A stretch of 12,769 nt of DNA, taken from positions 1 to 12,769 of the forward strand of contig QAXH01003613.1 of assembly GCA_004335635.1 (NCBI GenBank), in the 5' to 3' direction. A program made the position numbers and the translations under genes. Source of the DNA: Chloromonas sp. AAM2 (lineage: Eukaryota; Chlorophyta; Chlorophyceae; Chlamydomonadales; Chlamydomonadaceae). The notes beneath the pieces are model-generated. The model was given only the letters and a program-made list of their open reading frames with translations. It was not told where the DNA came from and searched no databases. This document shows, piece by piece, positions 9,182 through 12,769 of the stretch (the stretch's first letter is position 1; every line of letters starts with the position of its first letter).

Positions 9182-11693
9182 CTGGCCGTGTGAAAAAACA
9201 ACCACACACTGTTTCACACTTGCAGCACCGAGTCTGCCATCATGCTGTCAGACGTTCAACCCCTTTCTGAGAGGATGCGACTGGTCAAAAGTTGTCTGAA
9301 CGCCTACAGCCCGAGGCATGCTGCGCTGTCGTGTGCCATCGTTTAAATGGCCATACATTATGTCATACCTTGAGCAGCTGTGTCATCTCTGCTGCATCCA
9401 CCAGGCCGTCTCCGTTGAGGTCCCACATGCGGAACAGAAACTCAGCCTACACAGCCGTTGGGGTGTACAAGCTTGCTGGGGGGGTAACCACCACAGTGAG
9501 CGGTCACATCCACCACCACTCAGCAAATTGTGCAGGCATGTACTGCATGTGTCATGCCTGCTGTGTGCACGGGTCTATGTACTGATGGGCCCGCCCATCA
9601 TCGGATGGAGTGGGCATCATGGTTGCATCATGTGTGCGACAGGTGTTGTGTGTGTCCAACCTTCCAGCCGTGTGTGTGAATACCACTATCTGCTTACACA
9701 GAAGGCCACATCACTGCTCCAAACACGTTTCATGTGCAAGCATCATGCCAGCCCCATACATGCATTTGCTCAGCCTGTTGTCTTGCATGGCTTGCTAGCA
9801 TTCGCGCTCGGTGCATGTCGGCCCACCTGTACTTTCTGTGCATGTCAGCATGTGGAGCAGATATACGTCCATACTTTACAGCTCACAATGTTCTCAATTT
9901 GAGGTTGAGAATTCCTGCAACTTGCTGTTCCAGTGCAGCCCATACCTGCTGTTCCAAGGTGGCAGTGCGCAGAAACGTCTTTAAGGCAGCCAGTTCTGTG
10001 TCAGAGAGCTGATCCTGCCTTGCGCCTGTGGCCAACAACAGAGCACGTGATCAACACTTTCCTTACTGTCACACTCCACAACTTGATGTGTTTGGCAGCC
10101 GGGGGTGCTACACTTCACGGCTAGCCTGGCACTTATTTATAAACTGTTGGCACTTTCAAAGAAGGACAGGGAGGTTAGCTCAGGACTCTCCCAAACGGCG
10201 TGTGTTGATGACTGACTGTGTAAGGTGGTGTGCGCATACAACTTGCGCGCAAAGCATGACCAGAGGGGTTGCGTCATGGGGTCACCGTGGGATCATCGTG
10301 GGGTCAACGGCCGCCCACCACAGCCTGACAAACATCGAGCTCATTCCACAAGGTTGGGCCAATCGGTAATAGGGCCTGTCACTGTCAGGCGTCAGGTATC
10401 ACACATTCTTGCTGGAAAGACCAGCGCGATAAGGAGAGTTAAGACACCATCAAAGAAACCAGCAGAGGAAACTGCTGATGCGTTGCATGGAAGCAAGATA
10501 CACCGTGTGTTCTTTGTGATTGTGTTCTTTGTTGACAGTCTGTGCAGCACTACTTGTTGACAGTTCGTACTATACAGTCCTCTGCCTCTAAGACTGACAA
10601 GTGATCATGTGTGACTGTAAGGCTGCGGATCAGCAACCTCTCATGTGCCTGAAATAACAAGACAGTGTGATGTGAAAAATGTGAAAAATGGTGTTGAGAT
10701 TGAGCAGGTATGCAGTGGAATAATGCCTCTGCTTAGCAGGCCAGGTCTCACAGCTCTCATAACAAGGATCAGCGTGCATTCATGCGCTGCGCATGACCAG
10801 GACTACATGTTGACGATTTGGGCCTGCACTTCATCCGCATGCCGAGAGCCAGTGACAGTGCACATGAAATGCACAGCTGTGACTTGCCGTTGGATGCTGT
10901 GTGTATAATGCGCCTACAAAGACCGTCATCTCCGAGCTTGAAATGCTGCGTCAGCTGCTTCACATTCAAGAGGTCTCCCATGCTCGCAAGCCTGGCTGAT
11001 TGTAGAATGAACAGCAGCTGCTCCTCTTGCGGTGTCAGTATCCTGGCCAACCAGTCCTAGCCAAAATCTGAATGCGCCCGCTCCAACCGGCGTGTCAAGA
11101 CGGCCAGCCAAGTCCGTTCAATCTGGCGGCCTGCCGTACAACTGCCGTACTTGTAGATGGACAACTCGACGCTATGTTCTTACGTGCGGGCTGTCTCGAG
11201 GTAGCAACCTAGGTTAAGCGATTGAATCGCCACAGTGACTGTACCAGGTCAGGTCAATCCCTTGGCCTTGGTTATCGGGACTGTAAAAGAACAAAAAATG
11301 CTGATACAATGCGGCTAATTCAATATTGAGACATCACCATCCATCTATGGCACCAGAAGCAGCTATGGTTTCATATGGGTGCCAGGCCAGTGGGGATGCA
11401 GAACCATGGTGGGGCGGGCGGGGCGGGGGGAGGTTGTTACAGGACCAGCAGGACCAGGAGGAACAGTAACTGCCTTGAACTCCGCGCAAAGGCAATCAGT
11501 GGACAATGCGACTGGCTGCAGTCATCGTTGCCATAACTGCAGCAGCAAGGCGATCTGTTGTGCACAGCGATCTGTTGAACGTGCTTCCTGGTGTGCACTC
11601 CCTCCTTGTAAGGTCCAACGCGAAAACATGCGAGGGAACCCACGAAAAGCAAGCATCGCAGATTGCGTCCCACGCCCTCTTCGTTGAGGCCAT
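50..11693 (-). CDS. EF-hand NADPH oxidase (NOX/RBOH-like), 26-exon gene
   Basis: This is a spliced gene whose product would move electrons from cytosolic NADPH through FAD and two membrane hemes to an acceptor across the membrane, making superoxide if the acceptor is oxygen. Seen in order: EF-hand region (residues about 50-145), a first membrane helix (about 348-366), heme pairs H430/H444 and H529/H543, KPGQY (630-634) and HPFTISSAP (648-656) for FAD, GPYGAPAQ (878-885) and GGIGVTP (898-904) for NADPH, YCG (1007-1009), and a C-terminal HKEVF. The joined exons give about 1036 residues, longer than the roughly 900 usual for plant RBOH, because of two insertions (239-327 and 685-870). The membrane core aligns well with RBOH. 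A ferric reductase is the main alternative, but EF-hands and the RPDV..HKEVF tail favour NOX. All junctions are in phase except exon 25/26. I am confident of the family and moderately confident of individual borders. Confidence 0.92.
776..917 (-). CDS. NOX exon 25, NADPH domain
   Basis: Residues 942-989. ISRQQSAPHWFQQTLQDI matches the REx..SFEWFKxxLxEI helix of NOX, then CDLCDIHIHYTPAG is the following strand and GNLVLR the end. Acceptor GTGCAG. The donor after CTCAGG is GTGGGT, giving phase 0, while the best acceptor of exon 26 needs phase 2. Intron 210-775 contains no feature that I recognise. Confidence 0.9.
1128..1174 (-). CDS. NOX exon 24 (47 nt)
   Basis: Residues 927-942: VNINMDFWLSKLYFHW, the Trp being split. 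It corresponds to the KVYFxWxxRE strand of the NADPH domain. Acceptor TTTGCAG, donor GTGAGT, phase 2. Both flanking introns (918-1127, 1175-1401) are short and featureless. Confidence 0.92.
1402..1524 (-). CDS. NOX exon 23, NADPH-binding glycine motif
   Basis: Residues 886-926. MDYDVLVLIAGGIGVTPMAS carries the glycine-rich turn that binds the NADPH diphosphate, as in GLGIGATP of plant RBOH. The 3' border uses donor GTATGC (phase 0) because exon 24 needs phase 0. The nearer GTGCAC would give phase 1. Acceptor TTCCACAG. Confidence 0.93.
2044..2099. repeat. Pair of neighbouring hairpins in intron 22
   Basis: ctgctcgt (2044-2051) pairs with acgagcag (2060-2067) around an eight-base loop, and agctcagt (2066-2073) pairs with actgagct (2092-2099). 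The two stems overlap by two bases. The intron (1525-2152) also repeats cccaatccta at 1991 and 2121 and has a cctag/ctagg stem near 2000. It could be the relic of a small mobile element. No family is recognised. Confidence 0.6.
2153..2359 (-). CDS. NOX exon 22, insertion end and NADPH motif GPYG
   Basis: Residues 817-885. A Gly/Ser/Ala/Leu-rich stretch (GGSGPSGWQRSLLLGPAG and onward) leads into PRIRIEGPYGAPAQ, the NADPH-ribose loop, identical to RBOH in GPYGAPAQ. Donor GTAGAG. The start is unsure: I take GCCGTAG at 2360. An in-phase alternative after GACCAG would drop 12 residues. The exon is visibly GC-rich. Confidence 0.9.
2788..3063 (-). CDS. NOX exon 21, insertion in dehydrogenase domain, part 2
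   Basis: Residues 725-816, the longest exon of the gene. It is open throughout, with segments such as STILIKTEPQEQGARPVVPA, SSLLPPSPFMPQDLRM and SVMHVSQASMMHLQ. Composition (Ser, Pro, Met, Gln) suggests a flexible or regulatory insert. Acceptor GCGCAG, donor GTACGT, phase 0-0. The downstream intron 2360-2787 has nothing I recognise. Confidence 0.68.
3541..3578. repeat. 19-bp perfect tandem duplication
   Basis: Two identical copies of tgttggaccaccagggctg sit 13 bases past the 3' edge of exon 20, inside the following intron. Confidence 0.95.
3592..3711 (-). CDS. NOX exon 20, insertion in dehydrogenase domain, part 1
   Basis: Residues 685-724, with AFHRLEMQHSNMLTTRISEK and then LPVDDVVQAGPM. 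Not found in the family as I know it. Acceptor CCACAG, donor GTAGGC, phase 0 on both sides (40 codons), so it could be skipped without a frameshift. The adjoining intron (3064-3591) has a 19-bp tandem duplication. Confidence 0.68.
3975..4052. repeat. 39-bp tandem duplication
   Basis: Two adjacent 39-base units (starting 3975 and 4014) with three differences, each containing ccatgtgggtcacagcagag. They lie in the intron downstream of exon 19. Confidence 0.93.
4125..4236 (-). CDS. NOX exon 19, FAD-binding motif HPFT
   Basis: Residues 647-684. (W)HPFTISSAPEDEYLTLHVA is the FAD isoalloxazine/pyrophosphate motif, followed by AAKGDWTTRLFRLV. Acceptor CCGCAG, donor GTGGGA, phase 0. An imperfect copy of its acceptor edge lies upstream at 4364-4390. 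The following intron, 3712-4124, contains two 39-bp tandem units. Confidence 0.96.
4364..4390 (-). repeat. Copy of exon 19 acceptor edge inside intron 18
   Basis: These 27 bases match 4231-4257 with three differences. That site covers the first six bases of exon 19 and its acceptor. The copy keeps an AG followed by GCACCC, a decoy acceptor 133 bases before the real one. Confidence 0.85.
4656..4680 (-). repeat. Copy of exon 18 donor edge inside intron 18
   Basis: The 25 bases here match 4771-4795 with one difference. That second site spans the last 17 bases of exon 18 and its GTGGGT donor. The copy therefore keeps a decoy donor 115 bases downstream of the real one. Confidence 0.9.
4779..4966 (-). 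CDS. NOX exon 18, FAD-binding domain, first part
   Basis: Residues 585-647. VEVVSMLAMPSN opens the beta-barrel and GDSRRFRYKPGQYVYVHC is the conserved flavin-contact strand (KPGQY). It ends ARHE-W with a split Trp codon. Acceptor CTGCAG, donor GTGGGT, phase 2. A 25-bp near-copy of its 3' edge, including the donor, lies in the next intron at 4656-4680. Confidence 0.95.
5407..5492 (-). CDS. NOX exon 17, last transmembrane helix
   Basis: Residues 556-584, with GSLLWLFVSLPLAIFLLERV and then YRFWLRCK. This is the final helix and its ER..R exit into the cytosolic dehydrogenase, as in TWMYLAVPxLLYxxERxxR of RBOH. Acceptor TTTGCAG, donor GTAAGA. Intron 4967-5406 holds a small 11-bp tandem duplication (5079-5100) and nothing else that I see. 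Confidence 0.92.
5838..5920 (-). CDS. NOX exon 16, second heme-ligand pair
   Basis: Residues 528-556, reading SHQVMWVCLVVLLLIHP then a Pro-rich outer loop. The usual YSHH of NOX/RBOH is YSHQ here, and H529 and H543 are 13 residues apart instead of the 12 usual in NOX. The count was checked on the bases. Acceptor CCCGCAG, donor GTAAGC, phase 1. The following intron, 5493-5837, shows nothing recognisable. Confidence 0.93.
6201..6242. repeat. 14-bp minisatellite, three units
   Basis: Three head-to-tail units of the type tgtgcctataccat, each differing by a few bases, start at 6201, 6215 and 6229. They overlap the distal end of the polymerase-like fragment, so local slippage seems to have replaced the rest of it. 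Confidence 0.85.
6233..6373 (-). pseudogene. Fragment of Polinton-like type-B DNA polymerase in intron 15
   Basis: Inside the intron between exons 15 and 16 (5921-6439) is a same-strand open stretch of 47 codons. It includes TDVYLNNPIYVGAAIL and DVAKTLVYDFHY. This pattern (K..V.LNKPIYVG..ILDLSK..MYDFHY...KYG) is the segment between polymerase motifs B and C of protein-primed family-B polymerases (DNA_pol_B_2 type), found in Polinton/Maverick and related virus-like elements. Neither the flanking motif B nor the catalytic DTDS of motif C is present, so it is a decayed remnant, not a gene. The surrounding frame stays open from 6421 to 6068 but loses similarity at the 14-bp repeats. The match is from pattern memory, not a search. 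Confidence 0.72.
6440..6657 (-). CDS. NOX exon 15, transmembrane helix 4
   Basis: Residues 456-528. An outer loop (SQAYLDAGEPQPTLYALYTS) leads to EAGITGFLLLFFMLLGYLFA, then a basic inner loop and NRFNLFYY-S. RBOH has EGVTGIV.. and FNAFWYSHH at these places. Acceptor TCTGCAG. The donor GTGTGC leaves AG, which with C of exon 16 makes the Ser before the heme histidine. Confidence 0.94.
7012..7138 (-). CDS. NOX exon 14, first heme-ligand pair
   Basis: Residues 413-455, with LPFDHALELHKLLGYIFFF and the second ligand in AGLGHS. H430 and H444 are separated by 13 residues, as in NOX2 (H101/H115), and PFD..ELHK matches PFDDNINFHK of plant RBOH. Each histidine would bind one of the two stacked hemes. 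Acceptor CTTGCAG, donor GTAAGC. Intron 6658-7011 is featureless to me. Confidence 0.94.
7538..7677 (-). CDS. NOX exon 13, transmembrane helix 2
   Basis: Residues 367-413: KSFEYSVMGAAFLFARGCAF, then VRLAIALIFIAVSARFLTFLR. This matches the conserved RBOH stretch ending in a CRNxxTWLR-like sequence. Acceptor GCGCAG, donor GTGTGT, phase 2. The following intron (7139-7537, 399 nt) shows no recognisable feature. Confidence 0.93.
7997..8113 (-). CDS. NOX exon 12, first transmembrane helix
   Basis: Residues 328-366. A basic helix (ERLEGVAKGVRAFGRF) is followed by the hydrophobic LATLFVILAMGGMFAWG. The same layout, basic helix then helix ending in FxW, precedes the heme domain of plant RBOH. Acceptor GTGCAG, donor GTGAGT, both strong. 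Intron 7678-7996 holds nothing I recognise. Confidence 0.88.
8185..8313 (-). CDS. NOX exon 11, CxxxC segment before first membrane helix
   Basis: Residues 285-327, with ACKDKCAAYPEG and YIGVSVSNVTYKQ. The codon pattern (GAC, TAC, AAC, ATC, GAG) is strongly coding. Donor GTATAC leaves phase 0. The start is unsure: GTAGCAG at 8314 or an AAG further in are both in phase. It contains an NVT sequon, as does exon 9, although this region is expected to be cytosolic. Confidence 0.6.
8405..8491 (-). CDS. NOX exon 10, insertion before first membrane helix
   Basis: Residues 256-284, including FPLSELLLQPDKVEP and GLWWSGWAQ. The donor is GTCAGTAAG, close to consensus. The acceptor is ATGCAG. Phase 0 on both sides. 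The family match is unclear, and support comes from open frame, codon choice and phase. Confidence 0.6.
8609..8659 (-). CDS. NOX exon 9, Cys-containing insertion
   Basis: Residues 239-255, reading GLWCQDPVSCNVTLPPE. Codon choice looks coding and the acceptor CCCACAG is good, but the donor GTTGTG is weak. Exon 9, the following 117-nt intron and exon 10 form one uninterrupted frame, so retention of that intron would add 39 residues without a frameshift. No counterpart in NOX/RBOH is known to me. Confidence 0.55.
8706..8748 (-). CDS. NOX exon 8 (43 nt), frame uncertain
   Basis: Residues 224-238, read as MLAASVTRSTTAGP after the split Lys. It has a good donor, GTAAGA, and acceptor CATACAG. The shifted frame (DAGSQRHTLYNCRT) looks equally coding, so the exact join to exon 7 is unsure. 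The intron between exons 7 and 8 would be only 40 nt (36 with the alternative donor), and the next one only 46 nt. Confidence 0.55.
8789..9024 (-). CDS. NOX exon 7, post-EF-hand regulatory segment
   Basis: Residues 146-224, starting MSAASSKVKLTDQQVTQAV and ending EAFTLDAFK. In RBOH the same place holds a further helical, EF-like unit. Here it is split by a Pro/Gly/Gln-rich stretch of about 50 residues that is probably disordered. Acceptor TTTGCAG. The donor is GTCAGT (phase 2), and GTACAC four bases later is an alternative. The upstream intron 9025-9368 contains a (CA)17 tract. Confidence 0.85.
9147..9180. repeat. (CA)17 microsatellite
   Basis: A perfect 34-base CA/TG dinucleotide run in the intron between exons 6 and 7. 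It is likely to be length-polymorphic. Confidence 0.98.
9369..9446 (-). CDS. NOX exon 6, canonical EF-hand
   Basis: Residues 120-145. AEFLFRMW leads into the loop DLNGDGLVDAAE (128-139), with ligands D, N, D, the backbone position, D and the bidentate E at position 12, followed by the exiting helix MTQLLK. This is a textbook calcium-binding loop and the main evidence for calcium control. Acceptor TGTAG, donor GTATGA, phase 0 at both ends. Confidence 0.93.
9946..10018 (-). CDS. NOX exon 5, between the two EF-hands
   Basis: Residues 95-119, with QDQLSDTELAALKTFLRTA. Together with exon 4 it makes a degenerate EF loop (about 92-103): it keeps Leu at position 8 and Glu at position 12 but lacks acidic residues at 1, 3 and 5, as in the first hand of several plant RBOHs. 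The donor is GTATGG. The acceptor could also be GGCAG four bases further in (exon right end 10014, phase 0). The next intron, 9447-9945, holds only an 8-bp inverted repeat (9583-9600). Confidence 0.82.
10019..10883 (-). other. Intron 4 (865 nt), no gene content
   Basis: The longest intron, between the exons encoding the first EF-hand region. It holds only small direct repeats (for example ttgttgacagt at two sites near 10530-10565 and short gtcaNcgtggg units near 10275-10310). The plus-strand open frames here have no recognisable similarity. Confidence 0.6.
10884..11056 (-). CDS. NOX exon 4, N-terminal part of EF-hand region
   Basis: Residues 38-95: DWLARILTPQEEQLLFILQ, then LLNVKQLTQHFKL and LCRRIIHTASNGK. 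This resembles the helix pair leading into the first EF-hand of NOX5/RBOH proteins. The acceptor is GGCTAG. The donor GTCACA is weak, and I chose it because GGC-AA joins exon 5 in phase 2 to give NGKQDQL. Donors upstream (GTAGGC) are possible. The next intron, 10019-10883 (865 nt), is the longest and shows only short direct repeats. Confidence 0.75.
11184..11208 (-). CDS. NOX exon 3 (25-nt microexon)
   Basis: Residues 29-37, reading (W)LLPRDSPH. The acceptor is AACCTAG and the donor GTAAGA. It converts phase 2 to phase 0, exactly what exon 4 needs: exon 4 begins with GAC right after an in-frame TAG that belongs to the acceptor. Phase agreement on both sides supports this tiny exon. Confidence 0.6.
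11245..11280 (-). CDS. NOX exon 2 (36 nt)
   Basis: Residues 17-29, reading PDNQGQGIDLTW. The acceptor is strong, a T-rich tract ending in TTTTACAG. The donor is GTACAG. It enters in phase 2 from exon 1 and leaves in phase 2. The open frame and the fit to both neighbours are the evidence. I know no family motif for this segment. Confidence 0.6.
11411..11430 (+). other. G-quadruplex motif in intron 1
   Basis: Runs of 4, 3, 4 and 6 guanines separated by single cytosines on the plus strand, the template strand of the oxidase gene. Single-base loops predict a very stable quadruplex. It also resembles stacked GC-boxes, so a regulatory role near the 5' end of the gene is possible but unproven. Confidence 0.8.
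11644..11693 (-). CDS. NOX exon 1, start codon
   Basis: Residues 1-17, beginning MASTKRAWDA. The ATG is followed by GCC and has G at -3, a reasonable initiation context. The donor after TTTTC is GTGGGT, phase 2. The frame is open further upstream to another ATG near 11780, so a longer N-terminus (MLRF...) is possible. I chose the inner ATG for its context. No targeting peptide is evident. The following intron, 11281-11643, holds a G-quadruplex motif. Confidence 0.6.
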
Positions 11694-11760
11694 GACTGGG
11701 TGACAGTGACGTAGAAAGTGAGGGTCAAATTCTTTCAACAAAAGAGACCTCCAGTGTACA

Positions 11761-11788
11761 CAACATTTGAACCGCAACATTTGAACCG
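11761..11788. repeat. 14-bp perfect tandem duplication upstream of the start codon
   Basis: caacatttgaaccg is repeated twice, 68 bases upstream of the proposed ATG, in the leader or proximal promoter. Confidence 0.95.
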
Positions 11789-12388
11789 TTCTTCATCACA
11801 GCGCACGCGGAAGCGTAACATAGGAGGCCTTACAGGTTTGACAATTCACCAGGAGCTCTGCACTTGGCCGTCATGGGACTTGTCTGGCGGCCTTTATCTC
11901 AAATACGGGCTCTGCACCCATTGCCGAGTGTTTTGCTGTGAGCCTCATTGTTAACACTGCGGATCATGTTATGTTCACGTCACTTCAACGGGAGCGGGGT
12001 GTGTCAGTAACTGATGCTGTGTACAGTGACATGCTCTGACAGGGCTTAGCTCTTACGAGATATCGCTCCGACAGGATCAACGACTTGCTATGGGAATGGG
12101 TTGGCTGGGCTGGTGGCTGGGGATGGGCAATGCTATGCTAGGCTGTCCCTTCAAAGATATCCCCCCCAGGGGACAAGGCTGAGGGTCCTTCGGGGGCGAC
12201 CTACCCTCAGGTTGGCCACAGAGGGATGTTGGCCTTGCTTTGTGAGGGGCATAGGTAGCCTATAGACTGGGCTTGTCTTGAATATGAGCTGCATGGCGCC
12301 GCCTAGAGTTTGTGTGGCCCAATTGAGCATGGATTGAATATTGCATGGGTCTTTTGCGAAAGTTGCATGGGCACACGAAGAGTACCTA

Positions 12389-12413
12389 ATACGTTGGTTG
12401 GGACTCAACGTAT
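12389..12413. repeat. 8-bp inverted repeat in 5' flank
   Basis: atacgttg and caacgtat form a perfect stem around a nine-base loop, with a TTTT run shortly after on the plus strand. Function unknown. Confidence 0.8.
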
Positions 12414-12769
12414 GTATTTTCCTTCCATGTCCAGTGCATGAGAGCCCCAAGTGATGCACGGACATGGTCCTCAGGAGGGGGGTTTAGACTCCACCTTGTA
12501 CAACAAACCCCGTTTGTGGTCGGTAGCAGTCTTTCCCTCACGAACCGACAAGCACAGTGTAGCCTTTCCCACGCAAAGCGCGCAGCTGCGACGCACAGCA
12601 AACGGCCAGCTGCGCTTAAGTTGCTGCTGCCTGCACTTTGAGTTTTCTCGGATCCCGTGCAGCGTGCATCGATTGATTCGAGCAGGCCAATCTACAAGGC
12701 AGCTGACTGTGTCTTGAGGTGAGTCGAGATACTGGGTGTTCGGATTGGGGTTTGCAAGGTTTGTGACCG

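Larger units (their letters stand above)
11694..12769. other. 5' flank of the oxidase gene; no gene recognised
   Basis: About 1.1 kb upstream of the proposed start. It should contain the leader and promoter of the minus-strand gene, but I see no clear TATA element. A minus-strand open frame of 104 codons (12465-12151) has some protein-like stretches (NIQSMLNWATQTLGG) but matches nothing I know. G-rich runs occur at 12092-12127. Near the right edge, cttgag followed by gtgagt on the plus strand could be a splice donor of a divergent gene outside the window. Confidence 0.5.

Noticed and set aside
9318..9902. 194-codon plus-strand open frame
   Set aside because: It is antisense to the EF-hand exon and rich in intron-type CATG words; no similarity seen.
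10225..10560. Plus-strand frame of 111 codons with a Lys/Pro-rich stretch
   Set aside because: It lies within intron 4, has no recognisable domain, and local repeats explain part of it.
12650..12735. 5' exon of a divergent plus-strand gene ending at cttgag/gtgagt
   Set aside because: Only a donor-like hexamer supports it; no coding signal or start could be identified before the window ends.
1..12769. CRISPR array, rRNA, insertion sequence or bacterial operon
   Set aside because: The spliced gene structure is eukaryotic, and no spaced direct-repeat array, rRNA or transposase motif was seen.

Overview
The window carries one large, intron-rich nuclear gene on the minus strand. It encodes a calcium-regulated NADPH oxidase (NOX/RBOH type) with an N-terminal EF-hand region, a ferric-reductase-type heme membrane domain and a C-terminal FAD/NADPH dehydrogenase domain. 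Many short exons joined at GT..AG junctions, introns rich in CATG/TGCATG words, CA and minisatellite tracts, and a close match to land-plant RBOH in the membrane core all suggest a green alga (Chlorophyta). The species cannot be fixed from this sequence. No second gene could be supported on either strand.

Layout, read along the minus strand. The proposed ATG is at 11693-11691 and the stop at 52-50. I place 26 exons over about 11.6 kb, giving roughly 1036 residues. Exons 1-8 (11693 to 8706) encode a cytosolic N-terminus with a degenerate EF-hand loop (about residues 92-103) and a canonical one (128-139). Exons 9-11 (8659 to 8185) encode a Cys-containing segment with no family counterpart that I know. 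Exons 12-17 (8113 to 5407) encode the transmembrane domain with two bis-histidine heme pairs (H430/H444, H529/H543). Exons 18-19 encode FAD binding. Exons 20-22 encode an insertion of about 186 residues ahead of the NADPH-binding motif GPYGAPAQ. Exons 23-26 complete the NADPH-binding domain and end in the typical HKE-V-F tail. Every junction is in phase except exon 25 to exon 26, where one extra base conflicts with the expected join.

How the parts would work together: calcium binding by the EF-hands would switch on electron flow from NADPH to FAD, then across the membrane through two hemes to an acceptor on the outer face. The acceptor is oxygen in NOX/RBOH and ferric iron in FRE/FRO relatives. 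The second heme pair has the longer FRE-like spacing, so the acceptor is an open question.

Other content: intron 15 carries a same-strand fragment resembling the protein-primed type-B DNA polymerase of Polinton-like elements, next to a 14-bp minisatellite. Intron 18 holds copies of both of its own splice borders. Intron 1 has a strong G-quadruplex motif. Smaller tandem repeats and hairpins lie in other introns. The 1.1 kb upstream of the start codon is probably promoter and 5' leader, and no gene could be recognised there.

All exon limits come from reading splice signals, phase and family similarity by eye. None is backed by transcripts.
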